35,024 nt of DNA from JAWLFY01 sp041685355 (GCA_041685355.1 JAWLFY010000038.1:1-35024); one strand, 5' to 3'. Positions 1 to 8,284 are shown, numbered from the stretch's first letter. The notes: generated by a model from the letters alone, not told the origin. A program made the numbers and translations.

Positions 1-1203
1 CCGGTCGCGGACCCAATTCAGGGCGTTGTCGAACGGATCGGCGTTGCCGAGTGCGTCGGCGTTGTCGAGTGCGTCGGGGTTGTCGAGTGCGTCGGGGTTG
101 TCGAGTGCGTCGGGGTTGCCGAGTGCGTCGGGGTTGCCGAGTGCGTCGGCCGCAGCGATTCGCATCAGTTCCGGCTTTGTGGCGAGCGAGAGTCCGCCGC
201 GGTATCCGTCGGTTTCGCCGAGGGCGGCGAACCGATCGCCGAGCGGGGCGGCGTAGCCGAGTTCGACGACGACGAGCGATTCGCCACGGCGGCGGAGTTC
301 CGCGTCGACGGCGTGATGCTGTTCGAACGATTCGCCGTCGCCGAAGTAAAACTCGCCCACCCGTTCCATGATTTCCTGGCGGGCTTGCGTGATCAGTTGC
401 TGGCACGCGTCGTCGGTTTCCGCGGCGGCGGTGACGCGGAGCGAGATCGTCGCGGCGGTGGCGGTGATCCCGATCAACGGCTGGCGTCCGCGGGCGATCA
501 GCTCGCCGAGCCGAGCTTCCATTTCGCTTTCGCCGGTACCGAAGAATTTCATCACCGCGTGCCGGATTTTGCGACCGCCGCCGAACCGCTGGAGGATTCT
601 GGTGGCGACCGTTTCGTCGAACATCGGTTTCATCTCGGCGGGGACACCGGGAAGCGTAAAGACGCGGCTGGTCGTGCCATCGCCGCGAGGGACCGTCACG
701 TCGACCCCGGGAGCCGTCCCGTGAGGGTTAAAGATTTCGTGGCTGCCGATGGGGAACATCGCCTGGACCCGGTTCCGCTGCGACATCACCCTGCCGCGAC
801 TGCGGAACAATTCTTCGATGCGGCGGCATGCCGATTCGCGAAACTCGAGCGGGGCGGCGAGGAGTTCCGCCAACACGTCGCGGGTCAGGTCGTCGCGGGT
901 CGGGCCGAGGCCCCCGGTGGTGACGACCACGTCGGCCCGCTGGACCGCGGCGCGGAAAGCGGCCAGGTTATCCGGCATCGAATCGCCGACGGTGGTATGG
1001 AACCGGACACGGATTCCGAGCGCCCCGAGGCGTCGGCTGAGCCAGGCGGCGTTCGTATCGGTACGAGCGCCGCTGGTCATCTCGTCGCCGATCGAGATCA
1101 CTTCGGCGACCGGTCCGGTCGTCATCGCATCGGCGTGCTGTGGTTGCCGGGGTGCCTGTTCTCGTTCGCCGGGGCGTGAGTCGGTCTCGTCGTCGTCCGT
1201 CAT
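1..1203 (-). CDS. CinA-like competence/damage-inducible protein, 3' end cut by window
   Basis: The protein is open to the window edge (401 codons seen). The N-terminal ~250 residues are a MoaB/CinA-type molybdopterin-binding fold: ISIGDEMTSG, DTNAAWLSRRL and TTGGLGPTRDDLTRD match the family closely. Standard CinA proteins then carry a nicotinamide-nucleotide amidase domain with an ESCTGG-type serine motif. Here the equivalent stretch reads SLVVVELGYAAPLGDRF, so the catalytic serine motif appears lost (my alignment by eye). That stretch is followed by an 18-bp tandem repeat giving DALGNP/DALDNP units. The start at 1203 is 26 bp from the stop of the upstream ThiF-like gene; an internal ATG at 1125 (MTTGPVAEVIS) sits closer to the conserved fold and is equally plausible. 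It is the last visible gene of a four-gene minus-strand run. The family call is firm; activity is uncertain. Confidence 0.88.
   Translation of the reverse strand, partial: MTDDDETDSRPGEREQAPRQPQHADAMTTGPVAEVISIGDEMTSGARTDTNAAWLSRRLGALGIRVRFHTTVGDSMPDNLAAFRAAVQRADVVVTTGGLGPTRDDLTRDVLAELLAAPLEFRESACRRIEELFRSRGRVMSQRNRVQAMFPIGSHEIFNPHGTAPGVDVTVPRGDGTTSRVFTLPGVPAEMKPMFDETVATRILQRFGGGRKIRHAVMKFFGTGESEMEARLGELIARGRQPLIGITATAATISLRVTAAAETDDACQQLITQARQEIMERVGEFYFGDGESFEQHHAVDAELRRRGESLVVVELGYAAPLGDRFAALGETDGYRGGLSLATKPELMRIAAADALGNPDALGNPDALDNPDALDNPDALDNADALGNADPFDNALNWVRDR
25..150 (-). repeat. 18-bp tandem repeat inside the cinA-like gene
   Basis: Seven 18-bp units: a degenerate one at 25-42, then 43-60, 61-78, 79-96, 97-114, 115-132 and 133-150. 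Units 61-114 are three identical copies; the others differ at one to a few bases. On the minus strand each unit encodes DALDNP, DALGNP or DALDNA, so the frame is kept. Confidence 0.95.
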
Positions 1204-1228
1204 GGGGCGTCTCATCGTGCGTGGTCGG

Positions 1229-2281
1229 TCACTGGCCGATGTAGCGGTCGACCAGGGACCGGGCCTCGCCGACGTCTTGCGTCCCGGTGACGACGACTCG
1301 ACCGTCGCGGAACAGGGTCAAGGAGTGTTTTCGGTTAGGGTACAGCCGCGTAAAGAAGCGGGTCGACTGGACGCGGCCGACGCCTTGCCATGCCGCGGCG
1401 ATCCGACCGAGATCCACGCGGGCGTTTGGGGTGCCACCGATTTGGACGGCGTCACGACCGCACAGGGTGGCCGCCCCGTCGGCGGTGACGCGCCGATCGC
1501 CGCGAAGGAAATCGAGTTGTCGCTGGCCACAGGCGACACATGATTCGCCGAGTTTGGGCGAGAGTTCGACTTCGCGGATTCGGTTCTCCCAGGCTTCGAC
1601 GGCCAGCACCGATCGCCGCACCGCGTGACGGTTTCCCGACAACCACTTGAGCGCCTCGGTCGTTTGCAGGCTTGCGATCAGGTGGGTTGCCGAGCCGACG
1701 ACGCCGGCGGTGTCGCATGTCGCGACCGCGCCGGGCGGCGGGATGTCGGGGACGAGGCAACGGAAGCAGGGGTTGCCAAGTCCGTCGAACAGCATCACCT
1801 GGCCGCCCCCGCCGACGCATCCGCCGTGGACCCAGGGCGTTTCGGTGGCGAGCGACCAATCGTTGAGCAGCATCCGGATCGGGAAGTTATCGGTCGCGTC
1901 GATCACCAGATCGACGCCGCCGAGCAGCTCGTCGATGTTATCGGCGGTGACATCGGCGACGAGCGGAAGGATTTCGATGGTGCTGTTGATGCGTGTCAAC
2001 TTCTCGACCGCGGCGTCCGCCTTGGCGGTCCCGTGTTCGGCGTCGGACTCGTCGAACAGCGATTGGCGTTGCAGGTTGCTCCATTCGACGACGTCGCGGT
2101 CGACGATGCGGAGCGATTTGACGCCGGCACGGGCGAGCAGTTCCGACGCGACGGTTCCGAGGGCGCCGCAGCCGAGGACGGCGACGGTCGCGGCGGCGAT
2201 CCGTTCTTGCCCCTCCGCCCCGATCGGGGCGAACTGGCGTTGCCGGGCGTAGCGGTCGGTCGTCATCGCGACGCGGGGCAT
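1229..2281 (-). CDS. ThiF/MoeB/HesA-family E1-like adenylyltransferase
   Basis: This 350-residue protein is an E1-like enzyme that would adenylate the C-terminal Gly-Gly of a ThiS/MoaD-type sulfur carrier. Visible motifs are the Rossmann glycine loop GCGALG (37-42), the DRD triplet (61-63), NLQRQ (69-73), and two zinc CxxC pairs (172-175 CFRC and 248-251 CVAC). The CDTAG segment (C189) is at the usual place of the reactive cysteine. After the second CxxC come ~100 residues that I do not recognise as a rhodanese domain. An in-frame start at 2329 would overlap the upstream dehydrogenase; ATG 2281, five bases after that gene's stop, fits translational coupling better. No thiS or moaD is in the window, so thiamine versus molybdopterin versus another role stays open. 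Confidence 0.88.
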   Translation of the reverse strand: MPRVAMTTDRYARQRQFAPIGAEGQERIAAATVAVLGCGALGTVASELLARAGVKSLRIVDRDVVEWSNLQRQSLFDESDAEHGTAKADAAVEKLTRINSTIEILPLVADVTADNIDELLGGVDLVIDATDNFPIRMLLNDWSLATETPWVHGGCVGGGGQVMLFDGLGNPCFRCLVPDIPPPGAVATCDTAGVVGSATHLIASLQTTEALKWLSGNRHAVRRSVLAVEAWENRIREVELSPKLGESCVACGQRQLDFLRGDRRVTADGAATLCGRDAVQIGGTPNARVDLGRIAAAWQGVGRVQSTRFFTRLYPNRKHSLTLFRDGRVVVTGTQDVGEARSLVDRYIGQ

Positions 2282-2286
2282 GTCGG

Positions 2287-3879
2287 TTAGACGCCCTCTT
2301 GGGTCCACGCGCCGTCGATCCGCCGCCACGTCTTGCCGGTGGGGTTTTCGTCACGCAGCAGTTTCGGCAATCGATTCGGGCGGACCTGATCGAAGCTGGT
2401 CAGTTTTCCGAATCGGATCAACGAGGCGGGGATCCCGACGGCGGTGAATCCGGGGTGTCCGGTCGCCGGGAAGGGCCCGCCGTGGTTCATCGCGGCGCTC
2501 ACCGCGACGCCGGTCGGCATCTTGTCGTTCAGGATCCGTCCGACCTTCGGGGTCAATTCGAACGCGACCCGCTCGTAGTTTCCTTCGTCTTTGCCGTCAC
2601 TCGCCGAGTAAACACAGCCGGTGAGGTTCCCTTCGAGGTTTCCGATCGCCTCGCAGAGTTCGTCGAGGTTTTCGGCGACGACCATGAGTGACGCGTTGCC
2701 GAAGGCTTCGGTTTGGAAGCCTTCGGGGTTGTCGTTGAACGCTTTGGCGGAGGTTCGCATCAGCGTGTTCAGGACCGCGCACCGCTCCGACTCCGGTTCA
2801 CCGCCGCCGGTCAGGAGTTCGGCCCCGTGGTCGAGGAGGGTGCGGATGCTGGCCGCCAGGCTTTTGGAGACCGCCGGGGAGAGGAGCGTGCCGGGGGCCG
2901 TTTCGGCGTAGCGGGTTTTGATCGCGTCGATGAAGCGATCGGTCGTCTCGTCGGCGAGCAGGAACACGACGCCGGGGTTGGTACAGAACTGGCCGGCCCC
3001 CATCAGGGCGCTGGTGAAGAATTCGTCGACGATTTCGGCGCCCCGCTCGGCGAGTGCCGCGGGGGTGATCACGACCGGGTTGACGCTACTGAGTTCGAGG
3101 TAGATCGGTTTGCCCGCGCGGTCGGCGGCGGCCTTGAGTTTCAAGCCCGCGGAGCGGCTTCCGGTGTAGCCGGTGGCGCCGACGCGGGGGTCGGAGACGA
3201 GCCGTTCGCCGTCGGCGTGGCTGGTGCGATAGATCAGCTGGACCGTCGCCGCGGGCAAGCCGGTTTCGCGGAGGGCCTCGGCGGCCTGTTCGGCGAGCAA
3301 CCGGGTGGTTTCCGGGTGCGAACTGTTGGCCTTGCCGATCACCGGGTTGCCCGCGGCGATCGCGGCGGCGAAGTCACCGCCGGAGACGCTACCGAAGGCG
3401 AACGGGAAGTTGTTCGGGCCGAACACGACGATCGGCCCGAGCGGCTGATAGCAGGAACGGATCCCCGCCTTGGAGTCGATCGTCGCCATCGCCCAGTCGC
3501 CGGTCCGGCACGCCTGGGCGGCGGCGCGGAGCTGGTTGGAGGTGCGGGGGAGTTCGACGTCGGCGAGCCGGGGGCTGCGGGCCAAACCGGTCTCGGTGAA
3601 CGCCGCCTCGACGATCGCCTCGGAGGCCGCCTCGATGCGGTCGGCGTAACGTTCGAGGAACGCCGCGATCGCTTCCGGTTCGAGCGTTCGCAGTTCGCGG
3701 GCGGCGGCGGCGGCGGCATCGAGGGCCGCGTCGCAGTCTTCCCAGCTGCTGACCGGGAACTCCGGCTCGAGCGGCCGGTTGTGGTTCGGGTCGCTGGCGC
3801 GGAACGTCGTCTCGTGAGCCGCGTCGCGCCACTGGCCGGCGACCAGGACGGGTCGCAGCGAGGAGGTTGCAATCGACAT
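2287..3879 (-). CDS. 2-oxoglutarate semialdehyde (2,5-dioxovalerate) dehydrogenase
   Basis: An NAD(P)-dependent aldehyde dehydrogenase of 530 residues, the longer size typical of the family that oxidises 2-oxoglutarate semialdehyde to 2-oxoglutarate. Catalytic landmarks are present: Asn in FGPNNFPFAFG (N157), Glu in YLELSSVNPVV (E262) and the nucleophilic Cys in GAGQFCTNPGV (C299). The chosen ATG at 3879 lies one base after the TAG of the upstream FAH-family gene and has AAGGTG six bases ahead; a GTG at 3888 is the alternative. Coupling to an FAH-fold gene supports the last two steps of non-phosphorylative pentose oxidation: 2-keto-3-deoxypentonate is dehydrated to the semialdehyde, then oxidised into the TCA cycle. 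The sugar (L-arabinose, D-xylose or other) cannot be read from the sequence. Confidence 0.9.
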   Translation of the reverse strand: MSIATSSLRPVLVAGQWRDAAHETTFRASDPNHNRPLEPEFPVSSWEDCDAALDAAAAAARELRTLEPEAIAAFLERYADRIEAASEAIVEAAFTETGLARSPRLADVELPRTSNQLRAAAQACRTGDWAMATIDSKAGIRSCYQPLGPIVVFGPNNFPFAFGSVSGGDFAAAIAAGNPVIGKANSSHPETTRLLAEQAAEALRETGLPAATVQLIYRTSHADGERLVSDPRVGATGYTGSRSAGLKLKAAADRAGKPIYLELSSVNPVVITPAALAERGAEIVDEFFTSALMGAGQFCTNPGVVFLLADETTDRFIDAIKTRYAETAPGTLLSPAVSKSLAASIRTLLDHGAELLTGGGEPESERCAVLNTLMRTSAKAFNDNPEGFQTEAFGNASLMVVAENLDELCEAIGNLEGNLTGCVYSASDGKDEGNYERVAFELTPKVGRILNDKMPTGVAVSAAMNHGGPFPATGHPGFTAVGIPASLIRFGKLTSFDQVRPNRLPKLLRDENPTGKTWRRIDGAWTQEGV

Positions 3880-3880
3880 G

Positions 3881-4798
3881 CTATTCACCTTGAACGATCG
3901 GATTCGAAAGGGTTCCCACGCCGTCGACGGTGATCCGTACGACGTCGCCGGGAAGCAGGGTAAAGTCGTTGGTCGGCACGATCCCGGTGCCGGTCATCAG
4001 GAACGCGCCGTCGGGGAATCGGTTGTCGCGGGCGAGCCATCCGACCAAGTCCTCGAAGCCCCGCGCCATCTGGGCCGCGGAGGTCTGTTGGTCGAATGCG
4101 ATTTGGCCGTCCCGTTCGATTTTTAGGTCGATCCCGATTTGGTCTGGCTCCGGCAATGAATCGTACAGGGTGACCCAAGGCCCGAGCCCGGCGCACTGGG
4201 CGTAACACTTCGCTTGGGGGAGGTAAAGCGGGTTCTCCCCTTCGATGTCCCGCGAACTCATGTCGTTGCCGCACGTCAGCCCGACGATTTTCATGTCGGG
4301 GCTGAGCACCAACGTGACTTCCGGTTCGGGGACGTTCCAACGCGAGTCTTGGCGGATCCGCAGCGGCCCGAGATGCCCGCTGACCCGGTTCGGGGTGGCT
4401 TTGAAGAACAGTTCGGGACGGGCCGCCCGATAGACGCGGTCGTAGCAGGAAGCCGCCGCCTCGGATTCCTCCATCCGTGCCGACTGGCTCCGTTGATACG
4501 TGACCCCCGCCGCCCAGACCTCTTGGTGGTCGATCGGCGGCAACCAACGCGCGTGTGAGAGGCCGCCCGCGAGTTCGCCAGAGGGGCCCGCGAGTTCGCC
4601 AGAAGGACCCGCGAGTTCGCTGAACGGGACGGGGTCGTCCGCATCGAGCGAGGAAACCGTCGCGATCGGATCGTGGGCCGCCAACAGGTCGGCCAGGGAC
4701 GTGAACGGCGGGGACAACTCGAGCGGGAAGAGTTGATCCGCTTCCACCCGGGCCACCCGAACTTGACCGGACGCGTCGATGAATTTGGTGAGTTTCAT
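3881..4798 (-). CDS. FAH-family protein, probable 2-keto-3-deoxypentonate dehydratase (AraD1-like)
   Basis: A 305-residue protein with a fumarylacetoacetate-hydrolase fold. The C-terminal two thirds carry family-type segments (PEPEVTLVLSPDMKIVGLTCGNDMSSRDIEGENPLYLPQAK, quoted here only in part: PEPEVTLVL, GNDMSSRDIEGENPLYL, FLMTGTGIVP). Metal-binding acidic residues fit the E-x-E pattern at PEPEV. The next gene encodes 2-oxoglutarate semialdehyde dehydrogenase, so dehydration of a 2-keto-3-deoxy pentonate is the best inferred reaction. The start ATG at 4798 follows GAGG; an in-frame ATG at 4816 would add six residues. A 21-bp tandem repeat inserts three GPSGELA-like units between the N-terminal region and the catalytic part. 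It is the promoter-proximal gene of the minus-strand run and is divergent from the secreted-protein gene at 4969. Confidence 0.82.
   Translation of the reverse strand: MKLTKFIDASGQVRVARVEADQLFPLELSPPFTSLADLLAAHDPIATVSSLDADDPVPFSELAGPSGELAGPSGELAGGLSHARWLPPIDHQEVWAAGVTYQRSQSARMEESEAAASCYDRVYRAARPELFFKATPNRVSGHLGPLRIRQDSRWNVPEPEVTLVLSPDMKIVGLTCGNDMSSRDIEGENPLYLPQAKCYAQCAGLGPWVTLYDSLPEPDQIGIDLKIERDGQIAFDQQTSAAQMARGFEDLVGWLARDNRFPDGAFLMTGTGIVPTNDFTLLPGDVVRITVDGVGTLSNPIVQGE
4569..4631 (-). repeat. 21-bp tandem repeat inside the FAH-family gene
   Basis: Three 21-bp units (4569-4589, 4590-4610, 4611-4631); the first two differ at two positions and the third is more diverged. They encode successive GPSGELA-like heptads, in frame, in what is probably a surface loop between the N-terminal region and the FAH core. 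Confidence 0.92.
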
Positions 4799-4968
4799 CG
4801 CCTCAAGATAGCCCAAGCGTTCGCGGTCGGGGAGTCAGGGGGCGGCCGGTCCCGAGCGGGACGGTTCGCAACGGATATGCCTGCGATGCCGACCTCTCCG
4901 CCGTGAAACGGCCGCGGAATCGTCGTGAAACAGGGGCGGACGCCGGGAGTCGAACTATTTTGGGGGTC

Positions 4969-5631
4969 ATGAAACGCATCCACAGTTCGCTCCCGGTTCG
5001 GTCCCCGATCGGCATCGTCGCGACCGCGGCGCTCGCCGGGATGTTCACCGTGGGGTCGGCGATCATCGCCCCCGCGTCGGTTGACTCGGCGACCGCCGAG
5101 CAACCGTGCGGCGGGTGCGGCGGTTCGCGAGTCGATTGGCTGACCCTGCCCGCGGCGTACACGCACAACGAACAGACGGGGATGCGGGTCACCCAGCACA
5201 CGCCGATCCGCAACCCGACCGCTCCGATCGATCCGACGTACCAAAGCAGCGGCTACACGCATCTCCGTAGCACGATTTCCTTCGGGCAAACGGCCGACAA
5301 TTACCACCGCGTCGAGACGTGGGGCCGGCCGGTGCGGCCGTACGGTGAATGGCAGTTCCCGTATCGGCCCTACAGCACCCCCTATCCGAACTGGGGGCCC
5401 CCGTTCGCCGGATTGAACCTTGGCTACGGGTTTGGTCATCCCGGTTACCGACCCCGGCCGGGGGCTGGGTGGAACGGGGCGGGCCCAGGAAGCGGGGCGG
5501 GCCCAGGAGGCGGGGCGGGTCCAGGAGGCGGGGCGGGTCAGTTCCGACCGGGCCGTTCGCCGAACCCTGCGGCGCGTCCGCAGCCCCCCTTTCCGAACAG
5601 CCCCGACGTGCCGTATCCCGTTTCGCCGTGA
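4969..5631 (+). CDS. Secreted Gly/Pro-rich protein of unknown function
   Basis: A 220-residue protein I do not recognise. After MKRIHSSLPVR there is a hydrophobic stretch (SPIGIVATAALAGMFTVGSAI) and small residues that look like a signal peptide, then a Cys/Gly cluster (CGGCGG). The middle is rich in Tyr, Pro and Asn (YRPYSTPYPNWGPPFAG), and the tail holds a GAGPGG repeat followed by a Pro-rich end. It is probably exported, perhaps to the envelope. The start at ATG 4969 was preferred over 4903 because it has GGGGG just upstream and places the hydrophobic segment near the N-terminus. The gene is single and divergent from the FAH-family gene. Function unknown. Confidence 0.7.
   Translation: MKRIHSSLPVRSPIGIVATAALAGMFTVGSAIIAPASVDSATAEQPCGGCGGSRVDWLTLPAAYTHNEQTGMRVTQHTPIRNPTAPIDPTYQSSGYTHLRSTISFGQTADNYHRVETWGRPVRPYGEWQFPYRPYSTPYPNWGPPFAGLNLGYGFGHPGYRPRPGAGWNGAGPGSGAGPGGGAGPGGGAGQFRPGRSPNPAARPQPPFPNSPDVPYPVSP
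5479..5540 (+). repeat. 18-bp tandem repeat in the secreted-protein gene
   Basis: Three full 18-bp units (5479-5496, 5497-5514, 5515-5532) and a partial fourth encode GAGPGS/GAGPGG. Units differ at one or two bases and the frame is kept. Confidence 0.92.
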
Positions 5632-5663
5632 CGGGCGTCGATCCGAAAAGATCGACACTTGCC

Positions 5664-5747
5664 GTCGCTTCGCGACTTGCCGACGGCGCGCGGGTCCCCA
5701 TGCCTCGGACTGACGTCCGAGGCTATCGCCTGTCATCGCTTCGCGAT
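5664..5747. repeat. Cluster of three small hairpins between genes
   Basis: This 191-bp gap has three inverted repeats. The strongest is a 9-bp perfect stem at 5702-5710/5715-5723 (GCCTCGGAC) with a TGAC loop. Two others share the core CGCTTCGCG: GTCGC-TTC-GCGAC at 5664-5676 and ATCGC-TTC-GCGAT at 5735-5747. The 9-bp hairpin could act as a bidirectional terminator between the convergent genes ending at 5631 and 5823, although no T-run follows. The set also looks like a fragment of a dispersed intergenic repeat (inference). Confidence 0.6.
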
Positions 5748-5822
5748 TGAAAGGTCGCTGGAATCGCCGCGCAATGTCCCCGGACGCGAGTCGGGGTTCG
5801 AGCCTTCGTGGGTGAGTACGGC

Positions 5823-6776
5823 TCAGGCGGCGGCGCGACCGTTTTGCCTTAGCCTCAGTTCTTCGTCCTCGATCAAGTGACGGAAAGCCTGGCCCGCTTT
5901 GGCCGCTTCCACACGTCGACCGACGCTCCGCCGCATCGCGTCGTGATAACCGACCGAAGCGGCGAACAGGGTTAGCAGATCGACAAACTGAGTCTCTTCC
6001 GCGAGGGGATGCGGTTGCAGCGTGAGATAGCTGTCGGAGCCAAAACTGAGCAGCTTCCCGTCCACACCGCCGATCACTTGGCCGTCCGCCTCGACTTCAA
6101 AGTCGGCACCGAGGCTCAACCAATGTCGCTTGAGCGTGAGGTGTCGCATCTGCTGGTCATCGACATATCCCATGGTGAAGAGCGATGGGATGCGAAAAGT
6201 GCGATGGTTTTGCTGGATATAGGTGACGTAATCGTAGCGTGGCAGCAGGACGGCCATGCTCAACAGGTTCTTGTTTGACCCGATCGAGTTATGGATTTCC
6301 GTCGCGGTAATTTCTTCGATCGTGCCGCACCAACGGGTTCGTTGTGTGTTGGTCTTGAACAGCTTGAGCACCAGCCTGCGTTTTTCGATTTCGCCCGCTT
6401 GGAGTTTCATGACCGCGTCGTCTTGGAGCGTCTCCTCGAGCTTGGCGGTTTGTTTGGCCGACAGTCGTCCGTGGCGTTTGATCTTCTTCTTCAGTTCGCG
6501 GCGTCGCTTGCGTCGCAACAGATCGACGGTTTCCGACATTTCCTCCTCGTCCGCGGTCCAGACATCGGTACGGAGACCGACGAGGTGGGTCTTCTCCCAG
6601 TCGCCCGAGTCCTCGTCCTGCTCCGACACGGTTCCCACGACGTCCATGTGGGTCGTAAAGTGTTGCGATTCGGCCGTCGTTAACTGCTGCAACAATTCGA
6701 CGTTGCTGGGGTGGATTCCGGGAAGCGCCCACATGTCGATGAACCGCTTGCAACCGCGGTAGGTCTTCTCGGGCAT
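5823..6776 (-). CDS. Unassigned 317-residue protein, possible LURP-one-like C-terminal segment
   Basis: I cannot assign this protein. The N-terminal half is charged, with a Lys/Arg-rich helical stretch (RRKRRRELKKKIKRHGR, near 89-105) followed by a probable helix LSAKQTAKLEETLQDD. There is no signal peptide or membrane segment, so it is likely cytoplasmic. Near residues 225-255 the pattern FEVEADGQVIGGVDGKLLSF followed by GSDSYLTL resembles the strand pattern of LURP-one/Tubby-like domains (f-x-i-x-d-x-x-G-x-x-v-x-x-v-x-G-k). This is a resemblance by eye, not a domain assignment. It lies 140 bp downstream of the glucose dehydrogenase gene on the same strand, with an inverted repeat in between. 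Confidence 0.65.
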   Translation of the reverse strand: MPEKTYRGCKRFIDMWALPGIHPSNVELLQQLTTAESQHFTTHMDVVGTVSEQDEDSGDWEKTHLVGLRTDVWTADEEEMSETVDLLRRKRRRELKKKIKRHGRLSAKQTAKLEETLQDDAVMKLQAGEIEKRRLVLKLFKTNTQRTRWCGTIEEITATEIHNSIGSNKNLLSMAVLLPRYDYVTYIQQNHRTFRIPSLFTMGYVDDQQMRHLTLKRHWLSLGADFEVEADGQVIGGVDGKLLSFGSDSYLTLQPHPLAEETQFVDLLTLFAASVGYHDAMRRSVGRRVEAAKAGQAFRHLIEDEELRLRQNGRAAA

Positions 6777-6852
6777 ACGTTCGCCTTTGACGATCCGGGT
6801 GAAAGTCTCTCCTCGTCGTACGCATCGGACGGATTCTTGCCGAAATCCATTT

Positions 6853-6875
6853 GAATCGGAAAATCTCCCCGATTC
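6853..6875. other. Inverted repeat between the glucose dehydrogenase gene and the 6776 gene
   Basis: GAATCGG (6853-6859) and CCGATTC (6869-6875) form a perfect 7-bp stem with a 9-base loop. It lies downstream of the stop at 6917 and upstream of the start at 6776 on the minus strand, so it could be a terminator or an operator. No T-run follows on either strand. Confidence 0.4.
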
Positions 6876-6916
6876 GTTGCGACCGGCATCCCGGATCGAC
6901 CGCCCCCCGGACCGTT

Positions 6917-8023
6917 TTAGGGGGCGTCGGCGACGTTGACGAAGACCTTGAGCGCGTCGGGGTCTTCGACGAGCAACCGCATCATTTCGCCGTAATTTTC
7001 CAGTCCGTCGACGGGGTGGGTGAGGATTTTTTCGAGCACCCCGGGGTACATCATGTCGCCGAGGGCCAGGTCGCGGATGCCGCTTTCGAAGTGTCGGCGG
7101 TTGGCGTTGACGCTGCCGAGGAGCAATTTGTTACCGAGCACCCATTCCAGGTTGATCTGGTCGGCGGGCAATTCGACTTGGCGGTCGCCCCCGGTGATGC
7201 CGGTCCAGACGACGACGCCGTTGTGGCCGACGTGCCGCATCGCGTCGAACGCCAATTGGCTGCTACCGGTGGCGTCGACGATCAGGTCGGGTCGACCGGT
7301 TCGCTTCACCAGATCGCCGATCGGGGTTTCGCGGGTGCTCACGTAGGTCGCCTCGAGCCCGGCCACGATGTCGGCCTTCAGGTGAGGGGCTTGGCCGCGG
7401 GCGAGCGTGTAGACGTCGAGCCCACGGAGTTTGAGGACCAGCGTCGTCAGCAAGCCGATCTGTCCGGCGCCCAGGACGTAAGCGACGACGGGGTCCCAGA
7501 CCTTCATCCGCTGCTGGGCCTCGAACGCCTGCTGGACCGCTTTCGCGGCGCAGCTCATCGGTTCCTGCAACACGTGCAGATGCTTCAGGCCTTCCGGGAC
7601 GCGGACGATGTACTCCTCTTCGTCGACGATGTACTCCGTCATGAAGCCGTGGCGGAGGTTGATCCCTCGTTCGTAGTAAGTCTGTTCGCTCGTCATATCG
7701 TTGGTCCCGATCAGGTCGTAGATCGAGCCCCCGGGACGGCGGACGGTCGCGGTCACGAAGTCTCCGGGCTTGACCCGCCGGACCTTCTCGCCGACCGCCT
7801 CGACGACCCCGAACGACTCGTGACCGATCACCAGGAATTCGTGACCCAGCGGAGCGTTTCCGTACAGCGCCTCGTTGATTTCGCGATCGGTGGCGTCGAC
7901 GCCGACTTTCAAGATTTTGACAAGCACCCCGCGGCCGTCCGGGAACTCGTCGAGCGAGGGTTTGGGGATTTCTTGCAGGTGGACGCTGTTCGGCGTTCCC
8001 GGGGTGACGGCAACGGCTTTCAT
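6917..8023 (-). CDS. gdh: Glucose 1-dehydrogenase, haloarchaeal-like medium-chain zinc enzyme
   Basis: A 368-residue medium-chain dehydrogenase resembling archaeal glucose dehydrogenases that oxidise glucose to gluconolactone. Zinc-site residues can be read as D43 (GVDATDREIN), H68/E69 (IGHES) and a later Glu in LQEPMSC. Haloferax-type enzymes likewise have Asp where Sulfolobus-type enzymes have Cys. The four-cysteine structural-zinc lobe of the Sulfolobus type is not visible. The region GDFVTATVRRP and the YYERGI motif match the family. The nucleotide-binding loop is VLGAGQIGLL. ATG 8023 was chosen because the 19 residues from the longer start at 8080 are Ser/Pro-rich and unlike the family. 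It is divergent from sufR. No gluconate pathway gene is adjacent, although the 1-4.8 kb run handles a related sugar-acid route. Confidence 0.85.
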   Translation of the reverse strand: MKAVAVTPGTPNSVHLQEIPKPSLDEFPDGRGVLVKILKVGVDATDREINEALYGNAPLGHEFLVIGHESFGVVEAVGEKVRRVKPGDFVTATVRRPGGSIYDLIGTNDMTSEQTYYERGINLRHGFMTEYIVDEEEYIVRVPEGLKHLHVLQEPMSCAAKAVQQAFEAQQRMKVWDPVVAYVLGAGQIGLLTTLVLKLRGLDVYTLARGQAPHLKADIVAGLEATYVSTRETPIGDLVKRTGRPDLIVDATGSSQLAFDAMRHVGHNGVVVWTGITGGDRQVELPADQINLEWVLGNKLLLGSVNANRRHFESGIRDLALGDMMYPGVLEKILTHPVDGLENYGEMMRLLVEDPDALKVFVNVADAP

Positions 8024-8160
8024 CGGGGACTCGCAGGCGGGAAGGAGAGGTGAAGGGAGCCCGGAGGAACTCAACGGCAAGGTTGTGGCTTAGGGAGGCC
8101 CCGTGGAAATCGTCGGATCGTAGCAAGGAATCGGGTTTCGCGCGAGTCCCCCCGCGGATC

Positions 8161-8234
8161 GGAGGAGCCGGGCGCGGCGCTGGGGAGCCGAGGGCGGCGC
8201 TGGGGAGCCGAGGGCGGAGCTGGGGAGCCGAGGG
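8161..8234. repeat. 20-bp tandem repeat in the gdh-sufR gap
   Basis: Period 20: a degenerate unit at 8161-8179, then two near-identical units at 8180-8199 and 8200-8219 (core TGGGGAGCCGAGGGCGG) and a partial unit to 8234. It is non-coding and the period is not divisible by three. Apart from this repeat, the one at 8351 and the promoter at 8285, I see nothing else in the 452-bp gap 8024-8475. Confidence 0.88.
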
Positions 8235-8284
8235 CCTTCACGACTCGCGATGGCAGCCAAGGGACCGGCTCGCCGAATTTTCGC

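Noticed and set aside
313..1179. 288-codon plus-strand open frame
   Set aside because: It runs antisense to the cinA-like gene, has no family resemblance and reads as the composition expected of a GC-rich shadow frame.
2713..3933. 406-codon plus-strand open frame
   Set aside because: Shadow of the aldehyde dehydrogenase gene on the other strand; Gly/Arg/Asp-rich with no motif.
6851..8053. 400-codon plus-strand open frame
   Set aside because: Antisense to the glucose dehydrogenase gene, without domain or ribosome site.
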